A DNA stretch of 64,000 bases from contig OX235279.1 in NCBI GenBank assembly GCA_944472155.2, positions 143,378,920 to 143,442,919 of the forward strand. The letters are read 5' to 3'. Below the pieces are notes generated by a model. That model searched no databases, was not told the origin of the DNA, and saw only the letters and a list, made by a program, of their open reading frames with translations. The DNA comes from Trichobilharzia szidati. Taxonomy: Eukaryota; Platyhelminthes; Trematoda; Strigeidida; Schistosomatidae. Both the position numbers and the translations under genes were made by a program. This document shows positions 31,735-43,259 of this stretch, piece by piece; the stretch's first letter is position 1; every line of letters starts with the position of its first letter.

Positions 31735-34725
31735 TCGCTAGAACCGGAGAGGCGAAATGAAACGGTGGACTGGTGAAAGCCTTCGGGAAGCCAGTCAGCC
31801 AGACGATGTGTCTTCTCTCTATCGATGAAAGCAAGAATAAGAATGGGGACGCGGAATGTCCGTACAATGTACGAGACTGAGATGGCTGTCCAGGTAGCCA
31901 AAGAAATGCGAAGATATGGCTGAGAAGTGCTGGGAATCTGAGAGAGCAGACAAAATGGATGTGGACTACCATGATGTCACCAATGCCAACCAAAGCCCTA
32001 ATGCAGTGGGAACCAACTTCATCCTGCAAGGTCATGACAGCATGATTCAACTCAAGAGGAAAGATAGAAGGGAGGTCACAATTATCATGCAATGCTACGC
32101 ATGGTGCTACAAACGATGCGGAACAAGAGAAGAAGGAAAACTTTTACAGAAAACTACAAGCAGTGATGGACAACATCCCAAATGGTGACATTGAAATCCT
32201 CATGGGCGATATGAATGTCAAACTGGGAGTAGATAATACAGGAAGAGTACTCATCATGGGTGCAGAGACTCTGGCTCGGCGAAATGTATGAGAACGGAGA
32301 ATTATTCGCAGACTTCTGGGCTTTCAGTGATTTGGTGATCGGAAGCAGAGCGTACACACACAAGGACAGAGATATGGATACCGCCTGACGGACAAGGTGA
32401 AGTTGAAATATATTTCAGAAAAACTAAAGATAGGCCACTGTAATTGAGAGTCAACGTTCAGAGACTGAAGGAAAATATTACGAGGGATAGCTCCACTACA
32501 CATAAGATGAGAGTAAAGTCTAAGACAATAGGTAGCATCATTATGGAGAGCTGCGTTGAAGAACTTTGGAACTAACTCTCTGGAGGTGATGTTCAAGGAA
32601 AAGTGCACAACTGTTCTAGAAAGAAAGAAGAGACAAGACAAGGAATGCCTCTCAACGGACACCTAGAAGATAATAGAAGAGAGAAGAGGAAGATGATGAA
32701 ACAGAAGGTAAACCAATGCAGAGATGGTCAACAGAAGGAGAAGCTGAGTTTAATGTACACTGCACTGAATAAAGAAGAATTCCAGGAAAGATAGAAGGCA
32801 ATTCTACGACACACTAACCAGCAACTGAAGCAGACAAACTGCAGGTAACATTATTTCAGATAACCAGATCACTATCCCGGAAGATATCAACACAGATGAA
32901 ACTGATGAAAGGTGGTCATGGGGACCTGATTACCAACGAAGTGAGACAAATAAAGTCACTTCAAAGGACTCTTGGACCGACCATCACCTACGACTCGCCC
33001 AGAACTACCACCAACAACAAGCACACAAACGCCTGTCAGTGGACACCAATCCCCCACCAAAAGCAGAAATCCTAAATGCGATCAAACTACTGAAGTCCCA
33101 GAGGGCAGAAGAATCAGATGGCACCCCCACATCCAGAAGCACTCCAAATGGACCCAGAGACTGTGGCAGATGTGCTCATGCCATTATTGCAAAAGGTTTG
33201 GGAAGAAGGAAATGTACCTACCTACAGATTGGAAGGAAGGCTGGCTACCTTGTCAAGCTGCCAAAGAAGGGCGACTTGCACCTGACTGTGGAAGAATTGG
33301 CGTGGAATCACGCTCTTGTCCACACCAAGTAAAATGCTAAGACGCATCATGCTCGAGAGAATAAAGAATGCACTGGATACAGAACTTCGACAGCCCCACC
33401 GGAGCGAGATGGATTCAGGAAAGGCAAATCATGTGCTGATCAAATTTCAACTCTACGCATCATCATCATCATCATAGAACAAAGCATAAAATGGCAGTCA
33501 AACCTCTCCCTAACTCAACTTCATTGACTTCGGAAGGGCCTTTGACAGATAGTTTTGACCGAGAAGTCATTTGGAAACTACTTCAACACTAAGACATGTA
33601 GTGCCCAGGTCTTTATCAACCTCATTCAACAGCTGGCTATATGAGAATGTCACGTATCAGTTGATCCACAACGGAAATTTCAGCGAGGCGTTCGAAGTGA
33701 AGACAGGAGTAAGACAAGCTGACTGCCTATTATCACCGACGATATTCTTAATTGTGGTGGACTGGATTATGCGTGAGACTGTGCGTTGGGTATGAGGAGA
33801 CAGGAATACTCTGGACCACCGATAAGAAGACTCTTGAACATCTGGATTTCGCGCGTGGATGACATATGTCTGATGTCACACAAACTCGAAGACTTACAGG
33901 CGAAAAACAACAAACTGACCGAAGAAGCAGCGAAGACAGGACTGCAGGTGAAATAGAGAAGACGGAGGTGATGAAGATAACCAACGAACCACAACAGCAA
34001 TTACAGACAGCACCAATCACCATCAACGGGATAGATTTAACATAGGTTGCCTCCTTCACTTATCTAGGAAGCATCATTTCAACTACAGGCAGTCGGAGCG
34101 GATGAACATGTCAAAGCCAGCCAGCTAGTCAGAATCGAAAAGACAGGATACGTCTTCATCAACTTGAAACCAGTTTGGAAATCTCCTGCACTCCACAGCA
34201 TAAGGAACAAGATTCGGATTTTCAACACAAATGCCAAGTCGTTCTTTCTATACGGGTCGGAAACTTGGCCAGTGTGTCACGAGAAGGATTTCCAACAGGT
34301 TGCAGACTTTCATCAACAGCTGCCTTCACTGGCTGGTCCCATACTGCAGATCAAATGGCCAGCCAGCCTGACAGAATGAATTAGTAATAAGAAACTGTGG
34401 GAACAAACCAACCAAGAGCCGATCGCTCAACAAATATGTAGGCGAAATCGGAGTAGGATCGGGCATACATTGGGGAGACCGTCGAATGAAATCGCGCTCA
34501 ATGCAAGCCATCACTCCAGTGGAATCCTGATAGGAAGCGACGAGTATGTCGTCCCAGGGTGACATGGAGGAGATCACGTGAATTGGATGAAGAGATGAGA
34601 GATTATGGCCAATCGTGGTCCCAGCTGATGAGGATCTCAGAAAATAGAAGAAAGTGGAGATGTGTTGTGGAAGCCTTATGTTCTATTGGGAACCCAAGGA
34701 AGTAATAATAAATACTAATAAGTAA
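31735..34725 (+). mobile_element. RTE/SR2-like retrotransposon, near full length but ruined
   Basis: Landmarks in order: GTRNVRTMYETEM near 31845 (endonuclease start), MGDMNVKLG near 32200, KAEILNAIKLL near 33060, GCC-TTTGACAGATAG motif A region near 33535, KTGVRQADCLLSPTIFLIVVDW near 33700 (motif B), DDICLMSHKLEDLQ near 33860, and YGSETWPVCHEKDF near 34250. It ends with GTGGAAGCCTTATG and an AATAATAAA tail at about 34700-34720. Dozens of indels and stops make it much older than 21574-24667. Confidence 0.85.
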
Positions 34726-36544
34726 GACGGTTGAAATAGCAATAATGAGGGAGTAGGGAAGAATTGTCGGTTTTTACATTCATTTGCACAGAGTCAAAGG
34801 AAGCAAAGTTACTGTACAAATTTCCGCTGAACACTCAAGTTAGTCTTCATTAGATGTATTGTGATGGCTTCACTTGCATGTAGACAATGAACTCGTATAA
34901 CAAAATGATGGTTAGTGCAAATACGTTAGATAACTTTAAATGCTTTCTTAATTTCAGGTACATGATCAGTTGCTACAAGGTGTGTTAGAATGGAGTCACG
35001 AATTGACTTTTTTTATCCTTCACTAAACCAGAGTTAGTTTCGGAAAACGAAGAGACGAAGATGTTTAATTGTATGCCCAAGGTAGCGGGCTTTAAAGCAG
35101 TGTTCAAACTGGTAGTTATTAATAAAGGAGCGAAATTCTTACCTCTCGAAAGGAAAATCTGTATTACTATAAAGAGGCAACATGATTCTAGTGCACTGAG
35201 TGCAACTTTTTATGGTGTTGTTTAAGCATTTTGTTATAAGATAGCCCCACAAAACTTCACCTTTAATTTTTCTCATGTAATCGATCTTAATAGTGTAGAT
35301 AACTCATCTATTCTTCCCACTTTTCAACATATAAATTATGCATTATATAACCACTTGTTTTAAATTTCACAAGTACTTCTAATTTTTAATCATTTCGCCA
35401 TCACTTGTTTAATTTCATACAACCGGACCCATTTATCAGTTCGAATAAAGAAGGAACAAACATATTTTTAGAATAATAGGAGCTCCTTTTATCTCATCGA
35501 TTCTCTCCAACTGCGTACATCAGTTATAAGTCACAAAATTTTTAAAATTCTTTTTAAAATGACTACGAGTTATAAATAGAAAGTATAGGCAACATAATTC
35601 CCGAAATGATGTAAGTAGACAAACTATTCATTGTTAAAAGAGTAACTATTTATCTGATAATTAGGCAAGGGGAGTAGGGTTCAAATTTCGTTTGGAAACA
35701 GAGTTGGATTAGAGGCAAAGTACAGGATAGAACAACAGAGTGAATTTATACCTATTATGATGGACAATTCAGGAGGGTGGGGAGTGATTAGTAAAGTAAA
35801 ATTATAAGATAGACAAAATCATTTAGTAGATTTGGAAACTTATTAGTGAGTTCATCTCTGTAAGCGAAAATCAAAATTAAATGGAATTTCATGCAACAGA
35901 ATAAAACACAAAAGCTTACGAACAAAACAAATACGGTTACCACGGTAGTGAAACAGAGTAGTCACGCTATCTTTCCGTGTGCACAGGTTGGGTCGAAGTC
36001 TTTTATTAGTAATGGCTTTTGAGAACCGAATTAACCGTGGCTTTCTTTGAGTGCCGATTATTTTGAAAGCTTAACTAATTTTCACCGTATGTTCCATTTT
36101 AATCAGGTGTCCGGCAATTGCACCTGAGAACATTTTGCTGCCTTTCAAACACAAGCTTTTAGGGGAAATGCTCGGAGAATCTAGAAGACACTTTCCTTTC
36201 AGTCCTTCTTGTGCGCCTGCTGCCGAAAATCAAAATGAATTTCATTAGGTTGACTAAATTTTTCTTCAAATTGTTCATTCAATAAGAAACTTACTGATAC
36301 GTGTGACTATCCATGAACATGATATTTTCCACCAGTTCAATATGAACTACAGCTATCATACTAAAGACTATCTTTACCAGCCTTTAATAAATATCCAAAC
36401 TATACCTACTATATACATTCTTAATAAATCACAATACAAATCATTATTGTCATAACCATTATTACTGTGTCGATAACACAACAGCAATTTCCATGCACTG
36501 CTTATTATCTCGCAATATACCGATATATGCAAAGCTTATTAACA
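34726..36544. other. No gene recognised
   Basis: AT-rich intergenic DNA, short ORFs only. No resemblance to the element families seen elsewhere. Confidence 0.45.
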
Positions 36545-36692
36545 GTAATAATAATAACTTATTTATATTATAAGTTTCCAGACCGTAGGTGTTGCGAACT
36601 TCCTGGAATAATTTGAGCACCGAGTCAGATTGATTCATTATAAATTATTGAAATTAATCTCAGCGTGTTAAGAAAATCAAAACAAGATTTTT

Positions 36693-36727
36693 CTGAACGT
36701 TTCGCTGTGTAAGCCACAGCTTCTTCA
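36693..36727 (-). ncRNA. Hammerhead-like motif in PLE 3' UTR
   Basis: Minus strand reads CTGAAGA, then A, a stem GCTGTG(GCTTA)CACAGC, then GAAAC and GTTC. This has both conserved hammerhead core strands around a perfect 6-bp stem II, with one extra A after CUGANGA and a two-base stem III. Hammerhead motifs are known in Penelope-like elements. Activity is uncertain because of the extra base and the GTT cleavage triplet. Confidence 0.5.
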
Positions 36728-37066
36728 GTAGATTTATTCGGATTTTTATTAATCATCAAACTAATTAGTCAAAAATTTTTTACATAAATTGAAGTCAGTT
36801 TATTTGAAGGTCATTTGTCCATGGACATTTATACCTATAGAAATATGTAAGCAGTCATCACATATATTTTTGTAATGACTAATGTCAAATTTTTGTTGTG
36901 TTCACTCTTCTGTAGTTGATTTGTACAGATTAGTTTTGTATGAGTGTGTGTGTGTGTATGTATGTATGTTATTTGTCATGTGGAAAATACATGAATTCAT
37001 ATGTGATAAACATGATACTACATGTTTTAAAAGGTCATGGAGGCTCATAGAGTGTTTGTTGTTTTT

Positions 37067-37795
37067 TTATCTGTCTTGCTTCATAAGAGTTTGCCATATA
37101 GGTGAATAGTCTATCCCTTCTTTCCTCTTCACTGCATTCGATGTGGTTGAAATATACAAGGCTTCAGAAGTCAACCTTTCTTTATGTGAATGAAATCCTC
37201 TTCCAAGAATTTCGACGTTGTCGAAATCAATCTTATGTCCGCTTTCTGTTGCATGCATTGCTATAGTCAACCTTATCTCTAGACTGTTTAATTCTACTTC
37301 ATTTCTAGGTGGACGTTTCGTGCATAGTCTATGTTCATTCACCCTGACCTTCACCTGTCTACTGCTCTCCAGTATGTAGCATGATTCACATTCTGAACAC
37401 TTTATCCTACAGATACAATTACTGTGTGACATTTTGGGAACCATATCTTTGACATTCACAAAAGCTTTCTCTAGAGAATTAAAGGACTTGAAATAGACTT
37501 TAATGTCATATGAAGCAAATAGTCTTTGAAGTTGTTCAGCTGTGTCCTTTCGATATGGAATGGCTATCGTCGATAGCCAAGATTTTTCAATTTTCTGTTT
37601 TCCCTTATGCTCCTTTTTATTGATAATATTATCTAGTAGCTTTTCCGGATAACCATTTCCAATCAAAATCTGTTTTATATTGGATATCTCGTTCTCCATA
37701 TCGTCATTATCTGTTATAATGTTTCTAGCTCTGTTAACGAGATTTAAAGCTACTGAAACTTTCATTCCAATTGGATGATCTGATTGGTAATTCAA
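37067..37795 (-). CDS. PLE GIY-YIG endonuclease domain, C-terminal ORF
   Basis: 242 residues. An RT thumb/linker is followed by CICRIKCSECESCYILESSRQ, which aligns with the C....C..CYIG.T.RQ signature but has Leu-Glu where Gly-Glu or Gly-Arg is expected, so the YIG glycine is lost. Then NEHR, MHATESGHKIDFDNVEIL, ERLTSEALYI and PIWQTL, the usual C-terminal motifs. The missing glycine suggests impaired endonuclease. Confidence 0.82.
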   Translation of the reverse strand: MNYQSDHPIGMKVSVALNLVNRARNIITDNDDMENEISNIKQILIGNGYPEKLLDNIINKKEHKGKQKIEKSWLSTIAIPYRKDTAEQLQRLFASYDIKVYFKSFNSLEKAFVNVKDMVPKMSHSNCICRIKCSECESCYILESSRQVKVRVNEHRLCTKRPPRNEVELNSLEIRLTIAMHATESGHKIDFDNVEILGRGFHSHKERLTSEALYISTTSNAVKRKEGIDYSPIWQTLMKQDR

Positions 37796-38988
37796 ATACT
37801 TGTTGGAATGTATCGGCTTTCTGCATATGGTAAACTTTAGTTTCTCGTCAGTTTGTCTTTTTATAAGACAATCAAGAAAGTTTAGAGTTCCCTCACCCGA
37901 TTCTACTTCATTAGTAGACTCTAAATATTCTGAGATTAAGTTAATTTCTGTCAGAAAGTTTTCTTTTCCAGCTTTCTTTATGATGATAAATGTGTCATCT
38001 ACATATCTGTACCATATTCTAGGATGACAACTAAAACTTGTCTAGGGCTTTCATATATAGGTTTGCTACAATTGGAGATGCTGGTGCACCCATTGCAACT
38101 CCATTTGTTTCACAGTATAGTTTGTCTTTAAAGGTAAAATATGTAGATTCCAAACAAAGTTTTAAGCATTTTATAACTTCATCTATTGATAATAAGGATT
38201 TAGTTAGTACTTGTTGATTGTCTTCAAGTTCATATTTCATAATATTAAGTACATCGCATATCGAAATACTAGTAAATAAAGAAACCACAACAAAACTTGC
38301 CATAATTTCGTCTTCTTCAATAATTATATCCATTACTTTTCTTTTAAATTCCTCAATATTTTTTAATGCTCGAAGGAATATTGTATTGAAGTGGTTTCAG
38401 TATTCGTGATATGTGTTTTAACAAAGTGTATGTCAATGAATTGGTGAAATCAATTATTGTTCTTAAAGGAACATTTATTTTATGTATTTTCGGCCTTCCG
38501 TAAAATCTCGCGGCCGTGTTTGTTTTGGAAGCTACTGAAAACCAAACTGAATTCCCTAGTTTTCGTTTCAATTCTCTAGGTAGATTGCACACTCTGTTCG
38601 TAGTACTAGACATTTTGGTTTATTGGTACTAGTGCGTATGGACCTGCTTTGATATGTTCCAAAGCTTTCTTGTCATAGTCGTTATTTTATCTGTAATTTG
38701 AATGCTTTTACCACTATGGTTAATGTGTATATATATTAAGAAATAGTGCCTTACGTAAATTTATCAAAGGGACTAGCTGTTTCAATGACTGACATGACAA
38801 AAATTAGTGAATAAATTAAACAGTTGGACCTTTCAACAGAAGTTGTTAAAATAAGAACGAATCTTATATAAGTCGAATCTTTCAGACAGATTCACTAAAC
38901 TAACGAGCAATATTTTCACAGGACTTCTTGAAAGTAAAATTTTATACAGTTTAGTGTTTCGTAAACTTCGTGAACATTTTATTACCCA

Positions 38989-39155
38989 TTCAAGAATTGG
39001 TTTGTAGGGATTTGGTTGATTGGTTACAGGATTTCATCATGAGCTGACATTGGTTAGAGAAGAGTTCCAAACTAGGACGAAACAGCTGTCCAGTACTCCC
39101 AGGTCTTCCAATGGTTCTGTAACCAATGTCAGCTCATGATGAAATCCTGTAACCA
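38989..39155 (+). mobile_element. Truncated hammerhead SINE with inverted 5' tail
   Basis: Flanked by the 13-bp target duplication ATTTTATTACCCA (38976-38988 and 39156-39168). The right part has the second half of the hammerhead (CTAGGACGAAACAGCTGTCC and CAGTAC) and the tail AATGTCAGCTCATGATG. The left part is that same tail inverted (CATCATGAGCTGACATTGG). The tRNA head is missing, and so is CUGANGA, so the ribozyme is inactive. Confidence 0.85.
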
Positions 39156-39199
39156 ATTTTATTACCCAGTTCTCAATACTAAGGTATGCAGGTCATTCT

Positions 39200-39575
39200 C
39201 TCCATGTTCTATCGAAAATGGCTAAAAGACATAGTCCTGCGTGTCTTCAAAGTGATATCAGTGGAGACTGGCTGGTTGAAGTCCTCAGGATGCTAAGAAC
39301 CAATGATCGGAGTCTATTGGTGATATATGTCGAAATCATTCTCAATGGCGCTGATGCCATCCCTGTTTGTGATCTCCCATATCCAGTAAACGCTCATGCT
39401 TTTTCATGTTATTACTTATACTCTCGCACATTTGTGCCAATTATATTTCTTTTCAACCTTTTTTCTTTCTTTTTTTTCTTTACCTTAATGTGGCACATGG
39501 AATGTGGTAACTTGAATGTGCTGTATTTCTGTGCAAATTTCTATGTTGAAACTCAGTTAGTCAGTGGGTCGATTA
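39200..39575 (+). pseudogene. Perere-like 3' end fragment
   Basis: Shares with 11460-11760 the run CTGGTTGAAGTCCTCAGGATG (near 39270, versus CTGGTTGGGGTCCTCGGGAC), the AATCATTCTCAATGGC block, and the trailing CATGGAATGTGGTAACTTG block. Ends near GTCAGTGGGTCG at about 39570. Confidence 0.65.
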
Positions 39576-39989
39576 AAAGAGCTACAGTTGAACATATTTG
39601 CATCACAACTCAGTCTAGTGAGACAATGCAGCCAACGTTATTGAGGAAGAAAAGAGAAATCTCTTGAGATGTTAAGTATTCCCATTTTTTTGTATTGCGA
39701 AAGCACTAATCATATGCATCGATTAATCAATTCTGTGCACTTTAAAGAAACTGGCCAAACTACATCTGTCTTGGTCTTAGCTTCAAAATTCATATTTCCC
39801 TTTAGTGTTTCCTCACTGGCTACGCTTCACACGTTTTAACCCTAATTAGTCTGTCCGTCTCTTACATGATACATGTTCATCTTTCCTTTTTATGTTGTCT
39901 CTGATTACATCTGATTTTCCAAACGCTTCATCATTTCTACAAACCGCCTGATATAAACCTGTTGATTTTCATAATTTTTGACTGGACTT

Positions 39990-40102
39990 CACAAGAATTC
40001 CGTTATGGGTAAAATGTATTTTGATAAAGTCTCACAGTGTTATACAGTAATATTTACTGATGACGTTTTGAGCACAATTTATTGCTCATAATCATATCAA
40101 GA
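39990..40102 (+). repeat. PLE tail motif copy
   Basis: ATTCCGTTATGGGTAAAAT, TACAGTAATATTTACTGATG, CGTTTTGAGCAC, TTGCTCATAATCATATCAA. Close to the 18255 family. Confidence 0.75.
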
Positions 40103-40559
40103 ATATTTTTTAATTCTGACTAATTTATAGTGAGAATAACATTTTATTCTGTTCTTTGTGTTACCATAATTAATATCTGTGAGCAGTATATTGTGAATGC
40201 TTACCGAACAACTGTATATTAGTAGTATTTTACAGCCATGTAAATGAACTTGTCGGAAAGAGACTCTTCGTTGAACCACTTTCTGTGCTGTCTTCAATAT
40301 TCGTTTATTCGAACCTTCGTAGTTCATCTTCACCTGATAAGAATGCAATGAAACATAATAAATCTGTCATGCTGTTGTTTTGTTTAAATTTATGAAGAGC
40401 ACTGAAATCTTTTGTGCAATATTATTGATCAGTGGTCTTTCTGTGAATTCATTTTGATTGTTACTAATGTGGAACTTAAAAATTCTCACGTTCATATCAA
40501 CTCAACATTGCAATAAATTGAATTATTATGTCCCCCATTTTCACTTTCTTTTATTCATT

Positions 40560-40721
40560 TCAAAGATGATCACAAAATTCAAGTTTTTCAATCAAATGTA
40601 GTAGCAGCTGACTGCGGGATGAACTACCTGCAGTTCCAATGAAAAGTCCAATATGTCGGGTGAGAGACAGACACTCTTCGATCACATTAGCTATTGTTTG
40701 GTGTGCATCGCCAGTTGACAT
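40560..40721 (-). CDS. Short ORF, possible host exon beside assembly gap
   Basis: 53 codons, ATG at 40721, TGA at 40560. The first part reads MSTGDAHQTIANVIEECL, followed by an amphipathic stretch (SLTRHIGLFIGTAG). A GTAGTT at the Ala-Gly codon could be a splice donor, giving a shorter exon ending near 40617. It lies on the same strand as and downstream of the exon candidate at 41360-41565, across the gap. I do not recognise it. Confidence 0.25.
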   Translation of the reverse strand: MSTGDAHQTIANVIEECLSLTRHIGLFIGTAGSSSRSQLLLHLIEKLEFCDHL

Positions 40722-40866
40722 AATGCCAATTTGTTGAATTTTAAAGAAGTTTGGATCGTTTTATATAATATCGGTAATGATATTCCTGGTTGGGATGAAC
40801 TGAGTCATGTGAATATCCGTGTGGAATGAGAAGAGAGGCATACATTGGGTCGACAGTAAAATCATA

Positions 40867-41359
40867 NNNNNNNNNNNNNNNNNNNNNNNNNNNNNNNNNN
40901 NNNNNNNNNNNNNNNNNNNNNNNNNNNNNNNNNNNNNNNNNNNNNNNNNNNNNNNNNNNNNNNNNNNNNNNNNNNNNNNNNNNNNNNNNNNNNNNNNNNN
41001 NNNNNNNNNNNNNNNNNNNNNNNNNNNNNNNNNNNNNNNNNNNNNNNNNNNNNNNNNNNNNNNNNNNNNNNNNNNNNNNNNNNNNNNNNNNNNNNNNNNN
41101 NNNNNNNNNNNNNNNNNNNNNNNNNNNNNNNNNNNNNNNNNNNNNNNNNNNNNNNNNNNNNNNNNNNNNNNNNNNNNNNNNNNNNNNNNNNNNNNNNNNN
41201 NNNNNNNNNNNNNNNNNNNNNNNNNNNNNNNNNNNNNNNNNNNNNNNNNNNNNNNNNNNNNNNNNNNNNNNNNNNNNNNNNNNNNNNNNNNNNNNNNNNN
41301 NNNNNNNNNNNNNNNNNNNNNNNNNNNNNNNNNNNNNNNNNNNNNNNNNNNNNNNNNNN
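40867..41359. other. Assembly gap (493 N)
   Basis: A run of N only. ORFs drawn through it are meaningless; sequence on either side is unlinked. Confidence 1.
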
Positions 41360-41565
41360 TTACCCACAAGCGCTTTATTTGCTTCCAGTTGTGACATCAT
41401 TTTGTGTTTCTCTTCAAGCAGTTGAAGAGTTTCATGTATTTGGTTTAACGCATTAAATTCCTTAAATACATGGTATTTCCTTTTCAATTTCTTTAGTTTT
41501 AGTCGCGTTAGGATGTGTTGGATTCCTTTCAAAGGGATAATGAACAACTTAGTTAGTACCTTCAT
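41360..41565 (-). CDS. Possible first coding exon of an unknown host gene, cut by gap
   Basis: From ATG at 41565 the minus strand is open for 68 codons to the gap: a basic, hydrophobic start (MKVLTKLFIIPLKGIQHIL), then a Lys-rich helix and a heptad-like segment (HETLQLLEEKHKMMSQLEAN) suggesting a coiled coil. The bases just before the gap, G then GTAA, would make a splice donor. Codon usage looks coding, unlike the flanks. The basic N-terminus could be a mitochondrial presequence or a helix; no family recognised. Confidence 0.35.
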
Positions 41566-42047
41566 AAATTCGTCAAAAGCCTAAACTGTACCCACGTATA
41601 AAATACACAGCAAACCATTATTCTTCCGAATACAGCCGTTACATCACACGATATAGATGACACATTACGTGAAGTAGAGGCAGTAGGAGTATTTTGAACA
41701 TCATTTAGTGGCTTTAACAGTTTCAAGTAAATGAACAGTAGTATATATTTCAGTGCTTATTTACCACTGTTGTGACCTTGTAAATTTAGTTGATTTATGC
41801 TGACCTAGAAAGCACATATCACAGGCCACTGAACTGACAACTTAAAAAGTGGATCAGTTAATACATACATACATGTGTCCTAGTTAAATACTCATTAAGT
41901 GTCTAGAAGTTGTGGTTGAATCATAAATGAATGTATCAAAACTACTGTTGACTTATATTCACTTACTAAACATTCTCAGATATCTCAATGTACCTTTGTT
42001 CACCACTAATGCATCCAAATAGCGTGTGAATCATCACACTACACTGA
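41566..42047. other. No gene; flank of Merlin insertion
   Basis: AT-rich; ends in the 8-bp target duplication TACACTGA at 42040-42047. Confidence 0.5.
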
Positions 42048-42896
42048 GGCCAAGTTAAACTTTAAGCACCAGTAACTACCAATCAGCGAACGACGTCGAT
42101 TTATCCAATGAGATTCACGAACGTGGTTCAATGTTGTATAGCGCTTGATTTATTTCAGTGCGTGCCCTTACATGGTTACGTTTGCAATTAGAGGAGGTTA
42201 GTGTCTTTCAGTATTTCCTGGACTTAGGCTTGCTTCTAAAGGAGAGAAGTTGTTCGTGTGGTGGTATAGTGACTCGAAAAAGCTATACTTGGTCAACTGA
42301 TGGTTCTGTACATCGTTGTGGAATTTGCTGGAAGCGAGTTATTATAAGGGAGGGTAATATGTCGTAGGAAGTTGTTTTGCTAGGTCGCATCTCTCCCTAA
42401 CCCAGATTTTGTACATTTGCAATTACTGGGTACTGAAACAGCCCGTGAGAGCCGCTGCTGCCGAGACGGAGAACATTTGAAAGTCCATGATTCATTGTCA
42501 TCCCTGGAATACATTCATCACAGAGTGAACCACTCCAGTGATTTCGTGGATCCAGTTACAAGGCCTCATAAAAATTTCACTGAAGGATTTTGGGGTCGAT
42601 TGAAAAATAGAATAAGGGCTATAAATGGGTCTCAAAAGGATCTCATTTATAGTCATTTAGATGAATATATGCATAGAATGTGGTGCGACTTTTCTGTTGA
42701 CAGTTCGAAGCTGAATTGGGAAATGTTTCTGTCCCATGTTCGTGAAAGATACCCGTTGTAATTGTTTTATCCTATTTTTTATTCATTTTTATATGAATAT
42801 ACATTACCACTTATCATAAACGCCTCCTTCATGTGATTGGTCCGTTCAAGGTCGTTTGCTGATTGGTTGTTACCGGCGCTTAAATTTAACTTTGCC
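42048..42896 (+). mobile_element. Merlin DNA transposon, internally deleted copy
   Basis: Terminal inverted repeats of about 46 bp: GGCCAAGTTAAACTTTAAGC at the left, reverse complement at the right ending GCC at 42896, with few mismatches. Flanked by identical 8-bp target duplications TACACTGA (42040-42047 and 42897-42904), the size expected for Merlin. At 849 bp it is shorter than a complete element because most of the catalytic domain is deleted. Confidence 0.93.
42158..42761 (+). pseudogene. Merlin (IS1016-like) transposase, N- and C-terminal pieces
   Basis: The start 42158-42367 has a zinc-ribbon-like CSCGGIVT...HRCGICWK. After a junction near 42440-42490 the second piece reads LEYIHHRVNHSSDFVDPVTRPHKNFTEGFWGRLKNRI and ends ...LSHVRERYPL at 42761. 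HRVNHS.DFVDP and the E of TEGFWG are the C-terminal part of the DDE/D domain of ISXO2/IS1016-type transposases. The segment carrying the first Asp residues is deleted (compare 53450-53760). Non-functional. Confidence 0.85.
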
Positions 42897-42904
42897 TACA
42901 CTGA

Positions 42905-43259
42905 CACCTAAAAAATTAACACGCCATTGTGTTTTGGTAAAGTACGTTCAATTGAACTGTCTGTAAATTTCCGTGTCAAAATAATAAAATTACCGCTTTA
43001 ACTTATATTTTAGACCAATAGGAAGCCAACTAGCCAACAGCCAATCAAAATCTGCCTATATCTATTTTCATATCCAATATCTTTTTTACAACCTAGTATA
43101 AACCAATTTGATTTCCACTCTCACTGACCTTTGATTCTTCCACTGCAGCTGAATATTTTTGTTAAGGCATTTTTGTTGTTTTACGGCTGTCATTTCACGG
43201 TGTAAACACTAAATTTGGGACTTCAGTGTTAGGATTGATTAGTTATTAATATAGTGTTC
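42905..43259. other. Short shared repeat, no gene
   Basis: 43070-43115 matches 12860-12910 (TCCAATATC, CTAGTATAAACCAATTTGATTTC). The stretch ends in AATATAGTGTTC, the left target duplication of the next SINE. Confidence 0.5.

Larger units (their letters stand above)
36545..38620 (-). mobile_element. Penelope-like element, RT plus GIY-YIG, with 3' UTR
   Basis: Minus strand: FYGRPKIHK near 38500 (RT fingers), SLFTSIS near 38270 (motif A region), ETNGVAMGAPASPIVANLY near 38080 (motif B), RYVDDTFIII near 37995 (catalytic DD), LNFLDCLIKR near 37880, then a 242-codon stretch with the GIY-YIG domain. It is fairly well preserved, with a few frame breaks between 38620 and 37800. About 370 bp beyond the stop codon (36693-36727) sits a hammerhead-like fold. 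Confidence 0.88.

Noticed and set aside
40741..41565. Long ORFs (191-274 codons) through 40867-41359
   Set aside because: They are open only because the gap of N has no stop codons.
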